Assembly: GCA_015680685.1 (NCBI GenBank)
Contig: MNCI01022333.1
Coordinates: forward strand, 230,546 to 294,545
DNA length: 64,000 nt
Source: Gnetum montanum
Taxonomy: Eukaryota; Streptophyta; Gnetopsida; Gnetales; Gnetaceae
Reading direction: 5' to 3'
The notes under the pieces were generated by a model. That model saw only the letters and a program-made list of their open reading frames with translations, searched no databases and was not told the DNA's origin. The stretch's first letter is position 1; every line of letters starts with the position of its first letter. A program made the position numbers and the translations under genes. This document shows, one piece after another, positions 32,723 to 43,884 of this stretch.

Positions 32723-34229
32723 CGGATTGTCCAACTTATCCAAAACATTGCAGAATATTTGGCCTCACTGGCTTGCATTGCTGAATTTAACGACCTAGAG
32801 GAGATGGATCAGATGCTTGGAAGAGTCTTGGATTGTGGTGCAACTTTGAAGATCATCTTATGGATAGCGGACGAGGCTGCCACCTACCCTAATGAGAATC
32901 CAAGGCTTCCACCTACCCTCACGTGTTACCAAGGTTGCATGTCTAAATAAATAGAGAGTTGCTTCTTACATCTATGATTTTTAACGTTTCATCGCAGAAA
33001 TTGACGAAGTAGTGGGCCCCTTCAAAGCCTGCTGCAACAATTACGTACTGAGAATGTTCAGTGCTCCGACCCGGACTTCTTTGACCTTGTCCCCCATATG
33101 CACAGGTCACATGAGCTGGGTTTTGTAATAGTTGAAGTGACGGTTGAAAATCGACGCCATTTTGGATTTATACCGGAAAATAAAACAGGAATTAGCAAAT
33201 ATCGTTACACATAAAAGTTTTTTGTAAGCAGTATTAAGCAGGGAAAAATCATGTTTGGAATGTCCCTGGTCTACGAATGTTCTGCAGGTAGAACGTTTAG
33301 CATATTTTGGCATCAAAATGCAAAAAAGATACCAATAACAATTTTTTATTTTATTCTAAAATATTGTCAAAATGATTTGCAGATGTTTAAAATATCTCAA
33401 GAATAACAAATTTATCCATAACTTTCGATACCGTGAAAGCTGAATGTCTTATGTATAATTATTCTTTCTCATGTACCCGTTGCATCCCCATGACATTTTA
33501 AAAAACCCATGGCATCCCTTAAGATATTTAAGGATACCTCCCAACTTTTCCGATTCCTAGTCTCCTAGAAACAGGTGAAACACTGCTTGCAAGTCTTATC
33601 TGAATAAAGACCTTGAAATTAATTTATACAGAAAAATAAAATCAGAATTAGCAAATATCCTTACATATAGAAGTCTCTTCTTAGTATTATTTGAATAAGG
33701 AATTTGAAATTGGTATGAAAAGTTCATCATGAGCAGACCACAAGTTGATTTTGATCATGGTGAAATCTGTATTGAACGAAATCTATATTAACTAAGAGTT
33801 ATGGAAGAGACACCATTTACCCCTATAAAACATATTGGGGAGATAATACATATTAATTATAATGTGTTAGCAAAATTTTTGTTTTTAAATTTTATCCTTA
33901 AATGGATATTGTATACTACCATTTGTAAAAACTCATTTGGCAGGCAAAGTAATTGGGCTGAATAAGCTCTACAATTTTAGTTGAATAAGTAAAATAATAG
34001 CATACATTCATTAACCTAAATAATGTAAATTTACTACATTTCAAAGGACTTTTTAACAGAGTTATAATTGTTATTAACATGATGAAACCATGGTAGGCAA
34101 AAAAGGATGCAGATTTATTGCCCTTATTAACGCAGACAAGTGAGATGCACGTGAGCTCATTTTGAAGTATGAAAGTTATAAAATAGTATCATATACATTA
34201 TTTTTATGGTTAACAACTTGTGAGCTATT
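32723..34229. other. Upstream flank of the receptor fragment
   Basis: The first 75 bp align with the receptor promoter side at 48574-48640. No gene is supported beyond that. Two related 65-bp stretches (33167-33237 and 33624-33690) share AAATAAAA-CAGAATTAGCAAATAT. A frame at 32759-32950 has no recognisable content. Confidence 0.5.
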
Positions 34230-34514
34230 GCAAATCAAAATTGTAGACCATGATGATATGAGATTTACCATAGTTACTGATATTACATTTTCAAAATTTG
34301 ATTCTGTAAGCCATGAAGTTCTAACTTATGTATTTGACTATAAGTGTAAATATCTTTTTAAAGTATAAAATTATAAGCGTAAATCTCTTTTTAAAGTATA
34401 AAATTAAAATGAACTGAGCTTAGCAAGTACCATTGCATATTGTAAACCACAATGTGGTTTGATTCAAAATAACTGATTGCATTCATTTTTAAGAAGTTTA
34501 TCCAAGAAAATTCT

Positions 34515-34745
34515 TGTGTTTCTTCCAAAGGATGAAAACTACGGGTTCTAAATCAGGAAAACGCGTTCACATTGAAAGTCAAAATTGTGTAACGCGTTTT
34601 CTGGGTCCATGCACAAAATGTTTGAGAAGTTTCTTCCAAAGGACAAAAACAACAGGTTCTAAACCTGAAAAATGCGTTCACTTTGAATTGTGGAGAAAAC
34701 GCGTAACGCGTCTTTTGAACCCATACACAATTTCTGAGAAGTTTC
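34515..34745 (+). repeat. Tandem units with ACGCG motifs, copy 1
   Basis: Two units of about 115 bp, each with CTTCCAAAGGA-AAAAC, GCGTTCAC-TTGAA, AACGCGT and CCATxCACAA. Copy 2 at 50535-50880 has about three. The function is not known; they could be upstream regulatory elements. Confidence 0.65.
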
Positions 34746-34775
34746 TTACAGAAACTTAGTATAAAAGGACCAAAA

Positions 34776-35192
34776 ACGGTAGAAGGTAAAGGATGGGTTT
34801 CTTATAGAGATCTTAGATATTTGCGTAAGCACACTGTGCAGAACAACTGCAACGTCAGTTGTCCGCATTACGTGAATTATCGTCCGCCTCAGCCTCTGAA
34901 TGCAATGAAGCTACAAAATTTTCACAAGAACAAAGTAGTTGCTGCAATGTTGTGGCTTTTCTGGATCTATGCTATCTTCTGTTTCAGGTTTACCTATAGT
35001 TACAGTGGTAGTGCTAGCCCCCATTACAGTGGTAGTGCTAGCCGGCCCCCGCCGCCCCTTACAGGGTGCGCTGTTGCTCTCCTGCGTCTTGTGACTGTAA
35101 TCATCCTTCTTGCACATGCAAGCCCTGCTCTCTCCGTATTTCTAAGGTTTACCCATAATGGCTGTGTTACCCCTGTATCCTGGGTTTTATGA
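34776..35192 (+). pseudogene. Small membrane-anchored ORF, copy 1 (frameshifted)
   Basis: The frame reads TVEGKGWVSYRDLRYLRKHT and, after an in-frame five-residue insertion relative to copy 2 (NCNVSCP), HYVNYRPPQPLNAM and then HKNKVVAAMLWLFWIYAIFC, a hydrophobic segment of about 20 residues. There is no ATG at the position used in copy 2; ATG is available at 34821 in another frame and at 34906 in this frame. A short repeat YSGSASPHYSGSAS follows. Relative to copy 2 the frame shifts before the CDCNHPS motif. Product unknown. Confidence 0.35.
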
Positions 35193-35262
35193 CTGTAATC
35201 ATCTTCTCCCGGATTCAATTACTGCTCCAGGTTAAGTGATTTGATGGTTAAAGGTTTACTGA

Positions 35263-36963
35263 TATGATTAATAAAACGCTGCTAGATCTACTACGTTGTA
35301 ACCGACATCTTTTCTATATCAAAAAATTTATGATAGTTTCCATCGTTCAGTTTCTTGTAAATGTTGCCGGAATGACACCAACACCAACGAATAAACAGGG
35401 CCTGCATCTTGGAGTTTACGGCAGTAGCCCTTTTAACCATTGTTAAAATTTTTGGGAACATTGTTTTGACTTTTAAAAAATAATAAACCTTGTAAGATCT
35501 TTAAACATAATTAAAAATGAAATTGAAATTTTATCTCCCGGCTAGAAATATATTTGCGATGAATTTTGAAAATATCCTTAATAAAATTATCAAAGTAATA
35601 TTTAGAACAAATCAATTAAATTTGCAATCTTACAATTGCATCTATATTTAATGTACTCAATGTAAAATATTGCATAAAAATATGTTATTAATCTTCAATA
35701 TTGCATTTGCTAATATTTCAGTTGTTTCAATTAAAGGTGTTAGTGCTTATTTCAATTGTTTGACGTGGTATTTTTAATTTAAAAATATCAATAATGATTC
35801 ATTAGTCTTTCAATTTATTGCTAATATATGTTAGGATAGGAAGGATGACCTGACAGGGTAAGAGCTTTGAACAAGGATGTTGACGTGGCAGTCATTGGTA
35901 GGACACAAAAATGCTAACGAACTGCTGCAGAAAGCATGTCAAGCAATAACTGATATGCTGAATTGTAAATGAACAATAACCAGGATTGATATTTATTCAC
36001 ATATTTCCAAGCTGAGTTCATCATTAGCTTAACCACTTATGTGTTTTTTACTAAGTTATTGCCAATTCACACTGATTCTGACGTTTTCATTTATAAAATT
36101 CAGTGTTTGAGCACTAGGGCTGGCACATGAGCTTGTAGATTAACTGTTGAAAATTTAAGTTATCTTTTTATAGAGACTTTGGGGTTGTATTTAAGAATTA
36201 AAACAAAGAAATGCAGGTAGATCACATACAAAATTTAGCTGTGCCTTCAGAAAATGTTAGCCTTCAGCAGCCAATACTTTTCTATACACAAACATGTCTT
36301 CATCACTAGACAAAATAGCCCAAGTTTGCCACGTCTAGCATCCAAATGTGTATAAGCAAAAAACACTTCTCCTAACAAGGCCAACTGATTTGAGCTGACA
36401 TTTGACAATGTGGAACACTAAGTGGGAAAAAAATTAAAATGAAGGCGAAAAACTATTAATATGTAAGAAATGGCCCTCAAAGCCAAATGAGAGTATGGGA
36501 TGTGAAATTTTTGGCAGTACTAATTATTTGTAGATATATTTTTTAAACTACATAATATACAAGCGTTAACTTCTTTGTTGCCTGTGATTTGCATTTTTCA
36601 CAAGTTTAATCTCAAGGGGTTATGCTGAGATTTATAAGAAATTAATGACTACAGATCGCTGGGATTTAGGATGTAATAAAAACAGTTCTGTTCTGTGTAC
36701 TATATGTTGTAAAGGGATATACTTCAGAATTAGCTAGGGATTTTATTGAGTAAAGAAGAAAATGATCAATGTTAACTGTAATGATGGAAACATTCATGCA
36801 ACAGACTACTTGTTCATTTACTTTTACTTATCAGTCTTTCTTTAATAATTCTTAGTGTTACTGATTCTTGTTCTCATAGATTCATTACTCTTATGTCCAG
36901 TGGTGGTGTTTTTGACACCATAGCTACTTTGTTTTGGCTTCTTATGTTTATCTGAATGTGCAG
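35263..36963. other. Intergenic or intronic AT-rich sequence
   Basis: No gene, repeat family or RNA recognised. It may be the intron preceding the exon at 36964, since that exon begins after a good acceptor and its upstream partner was not found here. Confidence 0.4.
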
Positions 36964-37099
36964 CAATGTGTATATACTCAGGCTTGTTCATGAGATATTC
37001 TTGGATGGTTCAGCCTCGCAATTATCTTCTTTTAGCATGTCATGCCTCAAATGAAGTTGTGCAGTTATATCAGTTGTCACGCTGGGCTTCTGCTCGTGG
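36964..37099 (+). CDS. MPC1: Mitochondrial pyruvate carrier 1-like exon
   Basis: The exon encodes [20 protein letters not shown] and continues through [20 protein letters not shown], the most conserved part of plant MPC1 (about residues 57-103 of 110), with transmembrane segments of this small inner-mitochondrial-membrane protein that pairs with MPC2 to import pyruvate. It is bounded by acceptor TGTGCAG and donor GTATGT, with the phase expected for this exon, and has no stop or frameshift. The other exons (mitochondrial N terminus and the short C terminus) were not found in the window. It may be one exon of a long-intron gene, or a relic. The intact frame favours a gene or a young copy. Confidence 0.8.
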
Positions 37100-38100
37100 G
37101 TATGTTCTATTCTTTTTTATAGGATCACAAACGAGTGGCTTGTTCCTTGCTGTGTGAAATATTCTAGTAATTTAAAGTTGTCATTTTCTTAATACTTCTT
37201 TTTTCAGGCTAAGCATTTTAGTATGTATATGTATTAAGGTATGTATATGTATTAAGATAGCCTTTTATTGGTAGCCAGTGATTCAGAAATGAAGTAAAAT
37301 GTTTTTGATTACACAGTTCAGTTTTAGCCATTGCAAAGTTACCCTTTTAAATAAAATATGTTTCATTATATTCAAGTTCTAATGCTTTGATCCTGAAGAT
37401 GAAATGTTCAAGTTTACATATGAATTATTTTTTCCTTTTAATAAACCCTTAAAATTATATTTTCCTGGTATTTCTCTCTAGTTTGCTTCACCAAAATTAG
37501 CTATCAAAATGATGGGATAAAGGTTATCACAAGGCATGGATTCTATATTTTTGGAACAAAATTATTGTTTTAACCATAGACAAAAATATTTATACCAATT
37601 CTTAAAATATATACAATAGGCACAACATCGGTCATTTATCATGAGGTAGTTCTATGAAAGTCCTTATTATAAGTGGCTATTCTCTGCGCATGTATAGTGT
37701 TCTCTCCACTTTCACATTCATATACAAGCTTCATAGCACTACATACTTGCAATGGAAACAACGTTACTCTATTCTTAGGAACATGTCATTGCAAGCTTCA
37801 ACAATTTCATTCATTTCACATAAAGGGGTATGTGTAAACTGTTTGGCTTTAGGCTTGTTTGGAACCTCAAAGAATGACCATTTAGAAGAATTATTAGGAA
37901 GTATAATGATACCTTAAGTGTGATTCAAACTAGAAACCTCTTGCCCACTAATTGCTTTAGCTAATTATCACTAGCTATGTTTGTTACAATGATCTAACAG
38001 CTTGAGCTACCTATCATTGGTTAGGTTTGTTGAGGTAGACCCAAGCTATAAGTAGAGCATGGACTAATTGCTCTATGACTTGTAAGAGTCAAATTGGATT
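37100..38100. other. AT-rich non-coding sequence
   Basis: Nothing recognised. A C-terminal MPC1 exon was looked for and not found. Confidence 0.4.
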
Positions 38101-38112
38101 TGATACTTTTTT

Positions 38113-38325
38113 TTGCTGCCCAGGGTCTATCCACACTTGACAAATTCAATGTTCAGTCAAATTGGATTTGATAAATTTTTCCAAACGGTCAAAGTCCAAA
38201 GTGGTATACCACCATTCATAATAGTCATGGATCTAGCCACAGATTTGCTCGGTAAGGCATTGACGCCAATTGTTGAATATTCCATCAAGAGACAAAAACC
38301 TGATTTCCTTTTTAGATGGTGTTAG
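38113..38325 (+). other. Orphan frame, possibly the start of a coiled-coil NBS-LRR gene
   Basis: The frame ends at TAG after LFRWC. From the ATG at about 38228 it reads MDLATDLLGKALTPIVEYSI then KRQKPDFLFRW, reminiscent of the N terminus of some coiled-coil NBS-LRR proteins (VxPIxRQxGYLF). No NB-ARC motifs follow. It could equally be chance. It is preceded by a pyrimidine tract and CAG. Confidence 0.2.
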
Positions 38326-39079
38326 AAATCAAAGATGTTTGTGTGCTACCTATGATTCATATACATTATGGTCAGATCCTCATGTTGTTAAATCTGTTAT
38401 GTAGGTTGATGATCATTTGATACCTTCTTCAACCCGCTATTCACTATCAATATGGATTTGGGTATCAAAGTTTCGTAAAAGTTTTTTTCTAGAAAATGCA
38501 CATAACTGTTGGAATTTTCCGCAGCACATTATCCAGTAAAATATGCAGAAATTTTTCTTCATTGATAGGATTCTGTAGATTTCGGAATAAAGCATCTAAG
38601 ACTCTTTGGCAGTCTCGCGCAGATATCAGCATAGTAGCTTAAAACCACGTAAATGATGCTGCAACAGACCAACATCGGAATTGTTGCTGACTCATTGGTA
38701 ATCAATTTTTCATTCAGTTTCCAATTCTCTGGCTTGAAATCATTCAGTTTCCAGTTTTCTTCTTTGCTTTCATAAGTCCTTGGAGAAACAAAGTCAGAGA
38801 AAGTAGGCAATTGTAGGTGGAAATGTAAAAGGTGGTAGGAATAATGTAAAATTATTGTTGACTAATTTACAACAAATATTTGTATGAAATCATAAAAATT
38901 TCCACCTGTAGCATACATACATATGGATAATGGTGCTAGTAGTTTTAAACATTAACACAGGAAATGCCCTTTTTTCACTATGACTTTCAAGCCTTATGGA
39001 TTATCCTAGTGAACCCATCACTTCATCTAAGTAAGAGAGCAACAAAGGGTAACAACATTCAAATGCCTCCATGTGATTA
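38326..39079. other. Non-coding sequence
   Basis: No gene recognised. A short phrase ATTCAGTTTCCA-TT-TCT occurs twice near 38710 and 38743. Confidence 0.4.
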
Positions 39080-39550
39080 ACAAATTCATCCAATAGGACA
39101 AACAAATGCTAACACCACTATTAAAATAGTAGTCCTTACTCATGTAGATTCCAAATCAAAGTTGACATTCTTCTATAAAAGATAACCAATCTTAGCAGGA
39201 AATCCACTATGCAAAGCTCTACTAAACTTAGGTTCAACGTTAAACATCATTTTATAGGAAATGTACAAAGCCTATGACCTACCCGCACTGAAGAAGAGCA
39301 ATATCAAGTTAGTGATTATAGATAAGGTTGTTATTATACCACTAAGATAGGTTGATGATGTTGTGTTCACTATAAGTGGGTGGTCTTATCGTATAGATTC
39401 CTTGGTGATTCACATAGGAGGTAACAGGGAAGAATTTTCAATTATTATGGGAAGAGCCTAGTTGAGTATAATAGATATGAAATTGGACATCAAAGATCTT
39501 TCCTTGAAAATTAACATAGAGTAGTTAAAATAAATGAGTTCCATGCATTG
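39080..39550 (+). pseudogene. Old Athila-type protease relic
   Basis: It aligns with the protease region at 2540-2999 and 61150-61600: CAAAGCTCTACT for KALL, ATGTACAAAGCCTATGACCT for MYKAYDL, CTGAAGAAGAGCAATATCAAG for LKKSNIK and TTATTATGGGAAGAGCCTAG for IIMGRA. The catalytic DSG is lost and many stops are present. No LTR is attached. Confidence 0.7.
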
Positions 39551-39589
39551 TATACATTGATTCAAGGTGCAAGTACATGTAGAAAATTT

Positions 39590-40090
39590 AGAACATTCAA
39601 GATACCACCATTTCAATAGCCAAAGTTGTAGGCACTTACAACTTGTAGTAGCAAATATTCCATCTCATCTCACTTTCCAAGTTCGTGTCCTTCGTGAATC
39701 TTATCATATATAATCTTCATAGATCCAACATAACCATTAAATCCCTCCCAATAAATATGCTTTTTTGTTTGAAAGTTCCTTAAATCACAAAATCCATTGA
39801 ATCTCAAAAACTTTGCTTGATCGAATTTGTTAGGTCAAATTTTGGAGCATTTACATTGATAATGTTGATGATCTTATTGCCAAATATAAGTTTTATATCC
39901 ATAATACTATCGCTATGGTGGTATACTTGTACCATCTTATCTTTAACAAATTGATCAAAGATGATGCCACTTCCTTGCGTTGATTTTCTTTTTCTAGGTA
40001 GAAAAGTTTGTAGCCTTTGTCGAAATCTCAAGCTTTTTCCTTTCTTCATCTTGTTTTTTAGAGGTAGGCAATGTTGATTTTCCTTATTTT
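39590..40090 (-). pseudogene. LINE endonuclease fragment
   Basis: The minus strand encodes GSGIIFDQFVKDKMVQVYHH and SIMDIKLIFGNKIINIINVN followed by NAP, resembling the apurinic-type endonuclease of plant LINE-like elements (often annotated as craniofacial development protein 2-like). Downstream, frameshifted GRDLNGYVGS-like sequence matches the GDFNGHVG motif. It is truncated on both sides. Confidence 0.6.
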
Positions 40091-41035
40091 ACCATCTAAC
40101 ATGTTTATCATTGGATTTTCTTCTTTATCTATATCTATCCCTAATGTGGAAGCCCTTATCCACTTTCCACAACATTTGAGTGCTAATATTGGGAGTTGTT
40201 TTTGGAGGATACCTTAGCAAGGGTTTCCACATCAGAGATGAATATGAAACTTGGTTAAGTTATTTTTATAGTTTGCTTAATTCTTTTTTTCATAATGTTC
40301 ACTATTACAATATGCATTTATCTTGGCTTAGGGGTGTAGTATAGTGATTAGGACACAAATTAATCATACAAGCTAAATAACTATAAATCAACATTAGAAA
40401 AACAATTCCTAATTTGAACTTTGTTAAAGTTGTTTGGATGCAACACTTCAACATATTACCAATATGTCTATATGAAGACTAGAAAATTAAAAACTGAAAT
40501 TTTATTACATTTATAAACCCTTTGGATCTACTAGATAGTAGAAATGTAAGTGCTATGAGTATTGTTGTAATACCCTAATTATATATAATATGCTTACATT
40601 ACAGAACATTGTTTAAAAAAAAACATGTGGTTTTCATCCTCAATGCTATTTATATTGCATAGTTAGTATATTCACTCTTGATAAGGAATTTTAAGCTATA
40701 TGCCTATTTGAATTCTTAGTGATGGAATCCTATTTGTGTTTCTCAAATAAGCAGTTTGGCTATAATAATTAGTTAATGACTCTAGATAAGAGTAAGTGAT
40801 AAGCAAAATGCAATCATCTTATCAAAGGATCCTTGTTTTCCAATTACCTTTAGTTATTAAAATAACTCTAATTATGATATCACCAATTCAATTATTAGTC
40901 ATGCATACAACTTGCAATTCAACTTGTAAGTTCATTCAATGTTAGAAAGCCAAACTTGTTATTTAGAGTATGCTTAGTTTCTTAAATTAATAGATGTTGA
41001 ATCTAAGAATTTATGAATTACTGAAGATTACTCTT
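40091..41035. other. Non-coding AT-rich sequence
   Basis: No gene or known element recognised. Confidence 0.4.
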
Positions 41036-41890
41036 GTACAAGCTCATTTAGTGTCTGTAGATTTATCCTTCAACAAGCTTATTGGAATATTACCCAGAGT
41101 GTTCCCATGAAACTTGACTTCACTAACGTTGAATGGGAATCATATTTATGGGTCAATTCCTTGGGATGCCTTATCAAGGCTGGAAAACTTAATAGAACTT
41201 GATTTGTCTAGCAAAAGTTCACAGCAGGGATTTTTGGATTGGTGGTAGAATTCAAGAAAATTCAAAAAAATTCTTTAGGAAACAAGTAGTTGGAAGGCAG
41301 AATACCAGCTGAAATTGGGTGGCTTAGCTCTGCTCTGTCTGAGCTTTCAATACCCAATAACTACTTGTTAGGCAGAATTATGCAAATGGTAACCTGAAAA
41401 ATCTAAGATGTTTAGTCTTGGATCATAATAATTTGTTAGGTACCATTCTTTCCAACTTAGGAGAATGTTACATATTAGAGCTTCTAGACCTTTCTTCAAA
41501 TAAGTTTGAAGGCTCCATCCCATCGGAGGTGGCAAATCTATACAACATTCAATTCTACTGTAATTTGTCATGCAACGCTTTGCATGGGAGATTGCCAACA
41601 GAAATTGGTCACATGATTCATGCGCTAGCAATAGATGTTTTAGCAAAGAATCAACGGCACAGTTTCGGCTTGTCTTGAAGGTTGCAAAAACCTGCAATAT
41701 CTGAATTTCTCTTTTAATGAGTTTCAAGGATCCATTCCAGGGTCTCTGAGCCAGCTGGGATACCTAGTGTCCATGGACCTTTCCCACAACAATATTTCTA
41801 GTCCCATACCCTTTGAACTTGAGAAACTGTAAATGCTTCAAAGTCTCAATCTTTCGTTCAATGATCTAGATGGGCAAGTTCCAAAAGGAG
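41036..41890 (+). pseudogene. LRR receptor kinase fragment, inverted relative to the main gene
   Basis: The plus strand aligns with codons for the second half of the LRR domain of the receptor at 45302-48573, from VDLSFNKLIGILPRVFP to LNLSFNDLDGQVPKG just before the transmembrane segment. Open pieces include LELLDLSSNKFEGSIPSEVA (41478-41540). Numerous stops and frameshifts show a pseudogene. It ends abruptly at 41890, where rearranged retroelement sequence begins; no receptor sequence follows at 43885. Confidence 0.9.
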
Positions 41891-42083
41891 GATATTGCGT
41901 AGCCCTCTGCGATATCACGTACGTGATATCGCAGGGGATGTGATATCGTGGCTGACGTGATATCGCGGCACATGCGATATCGCATCCCATCATACCCCCA
42001 TGACTGAATAAAAACTCATCCTTGAGTTCCTTACAAAATATTGGGAAGGTATGGGATTCTTGACTGAATGGAACTAACGGTGC

Positions 42084-42826
42084 ACTACCAAGTGTATAAA
42101 TAAGAGGCAACTCTTCCTTGTTTCTCCATCTAGATCTAGACTTTAGTGAAACTTTGGCAATTTTGCCTCTCCAGAGATAAAATAATTTCCATGTGCTTGC
42201 AGTAGGAGCTCGAAAGTGAACGGATCTTTATTTGAGCAAATATTGTACCTGAACACAAGTTTGTGTACAGAAATAAAGACAAACTTTTGGATAAACCTTG
42301 CAGTGCATGGACTAAGCTAATTAGGACTTTAATTATTGTTATTTATCATTTATCGTTTCAATGCTTTATTAGTTAATTAAATCTTTCTCAACCCTTCTCC
42401 TATAGTTAAGTGCATTTAATACGACCGCTTCGAGCATGTGCGTTATGCTTGGTAATCCCAGTAACGACTAGCGTTTGGTAATCCCAGAAGGTTGCATTGG
42501 TTCAGGGTATGAACGGCAAGTGGGAACGGATGATGATGCTAGGTTAATTAAGGCTTAGTTAGTTAGTTAAATTTAGTTAATTAGTCTCTTCACCCTTTAC
42601 CTCATTAGCATAGGCAATAAAACAGAAAAGATATAAAAATCACATACCTCAGACTTACTTAACCATACAACCGTGACAAATACAAGTAAGTCTGGGAAGA
42701 CAACGAACGATTAATCTTAAGTGTTCTATAAGGCATGTAGGCACTTAGTCTGCGAAATTCAACCGGATCGTGCATGTAACGCTCGTATTCGTATGGTTGA
42801 GTGTAGGGGTACCTCGCCACTCATCA
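42084..42826 (+). repeat. Partial LTR (plus orientation) within element E
   Basis: It matches 6995-7733 from GTATAAATAAGAGG to CCTCGCCACTCATCA. The first about 60 bp of U3 are missing and are instead found in opposite orientation at 41891-41992. Confidence 0.85.
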
Positions 42827-42930
42827 AGTGTGCAATGTATTCTTGTTTATTATTTTCTCAACTAACCCTAAGGGTTCGTTCCAATGATGTGAATGATTTC
42901 CTATGTTCTAGTTAGCACACAAACAACTAA

Positions 42931-42950
42931 GTCCTTAGCAATGGTGCCAA
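42931..42950 (-). other. Primer-binding site (tRNA-Asp type) of element E
   Basis: Read on the minus strand, TTGGCACCATTGCTAAGGAC directly follows the LTR end. It is a mutated form of TGGCGCCGTTGCCGGGGA, the site complementary to the 3' end of plant tRNA-Asp used by Athila-type elements. The copy at 63871-63890 is closer to this sequence. Confidence 0.7.
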
Positions 42951-43884
42951 TGATGAGTGGCGAGGTACCCCTATGCTCAACCATACGAATACGAGCATTT
43001 CACACACGATCCGATCGAATTCCAAGGACTAAGTGCCTATGCGCCTTTTTGGAGCAAGGACGGGTTGGTTGATCATTGTCTTCTCAAGCTTACTGGTATC
43101 TCACAATTGTATGGTTAAGTAAGCTTGAGGCATATGATTTTTATAGCTTTTATGTTTTTATGTCCTGTTGCTAGTAAGGGAGGAGAGAGAGATAACTAAG
43201 TGACTAATTTAACTTAACTACTGATTAACTAGGCTTTAACTAATCCTAACACCAGTATCCATTTTCACTTGTCGTACACATCCTGAACCAGTGCAACGCT
43301 ACTAGGATTACCAAACGCTAATCGTTACTAGGTTACCAAGCATTGCACACATGTTCAAAGTGATCGTACTGAGTGTAATTTAACGATTTTCTTAATTGAT
43401 CAAAATGAATTACTATGCTAATAACAAAAATATAAAGTGCATAAAATAAAATAAATGTATAAGAAAATAAAATAAAAGAAATGTGTAAGAAAACAAATCT
43501 CAAGTGCTATAAGGATGAATCAAAGAGCTCATCTTTATTGCTATACACAAGGTGTGCTCAGGTACACAATGCTCGAATAAAGATCTGTCGACACTTAACA
43601 TCCTACTGCGGGCACTTGGAAAATATTCTAACCTTAAAACAGATTACAAGAGTTTTGCTACTTGACTGCTATAAGACTTTTTCTCCCAATTGTGCACGTG
43701 GGCATTGTATTTATAGGCTTGGGAGCAACTACTCTAATAATGAGAGCAACCACTCTAATAATTAGCATAATTGCTAAAGAAACCACTAGAGTAACCACTT
43801 TAATAATTAGAATAACTACTAAAGAAACCGCTAGAGTAACCACTCTAATAATTAGAATAACTACTAGAGTAACTGCTCTCATCA
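42951..43884 (-). repeat. Full LTR (minus orientation) of element E with internal minisatellite
   Basis: TGATGAG (42951) and CTCATCA (43878-43884) bound this 934-bp LTR. It is longer than the 798-bp copy of element A mainly because of a minisatellite at 43720-43876: about three units of roughly 50 bp with core CTAGAGTAACCACTCTAATA. The TATA-like TATTTATAGG region lies near 43710. Confidence 0.85.

Larger units (their letters stand above)
34230..35262 (+). repeat. Duplicated upstream block, copy 1
   Basis: It aligns in the same orientation and order with 49870-51310: an AT-rich left part, ACGCG-containing tandem units, a TATA-like AGTATAAAAGG (34757), a conserved open frame and GATTTGATGGTTAAAG at the right end. 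Both copies lie about 1.3-2.6 kb upstream of a minus-strand receptor start, which dates the block to before receptor duplication. Confidence 0.8.
41891..43884 (-). mobile_element. Element E: rearranged Athila-type remnant with LTRs in opposite orientation
   Basis: Blocks in order: minus-oriented U3 start (41891-41992), polypurine tract and 3' untranslated piece (41993-42083, minus), plus-oriented LTR from its TATA region to its end (42084-42826), 124 bp of minus-oriented leader with primer site (42827-42950) and a full minus-oriented LTR (42951-43884). The plus LTR ends exactly at CTCATCA and joins the leader. No gag or pol is present, and no target duplication was found at the outer edges. 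Confidence 0.8.

Noticed and set aside
34911-35218. Minus-strand frames over the duplicated upstream block
   Set aside because: They are opposite to the frame kept between both copies and are not conserved in copy 2.
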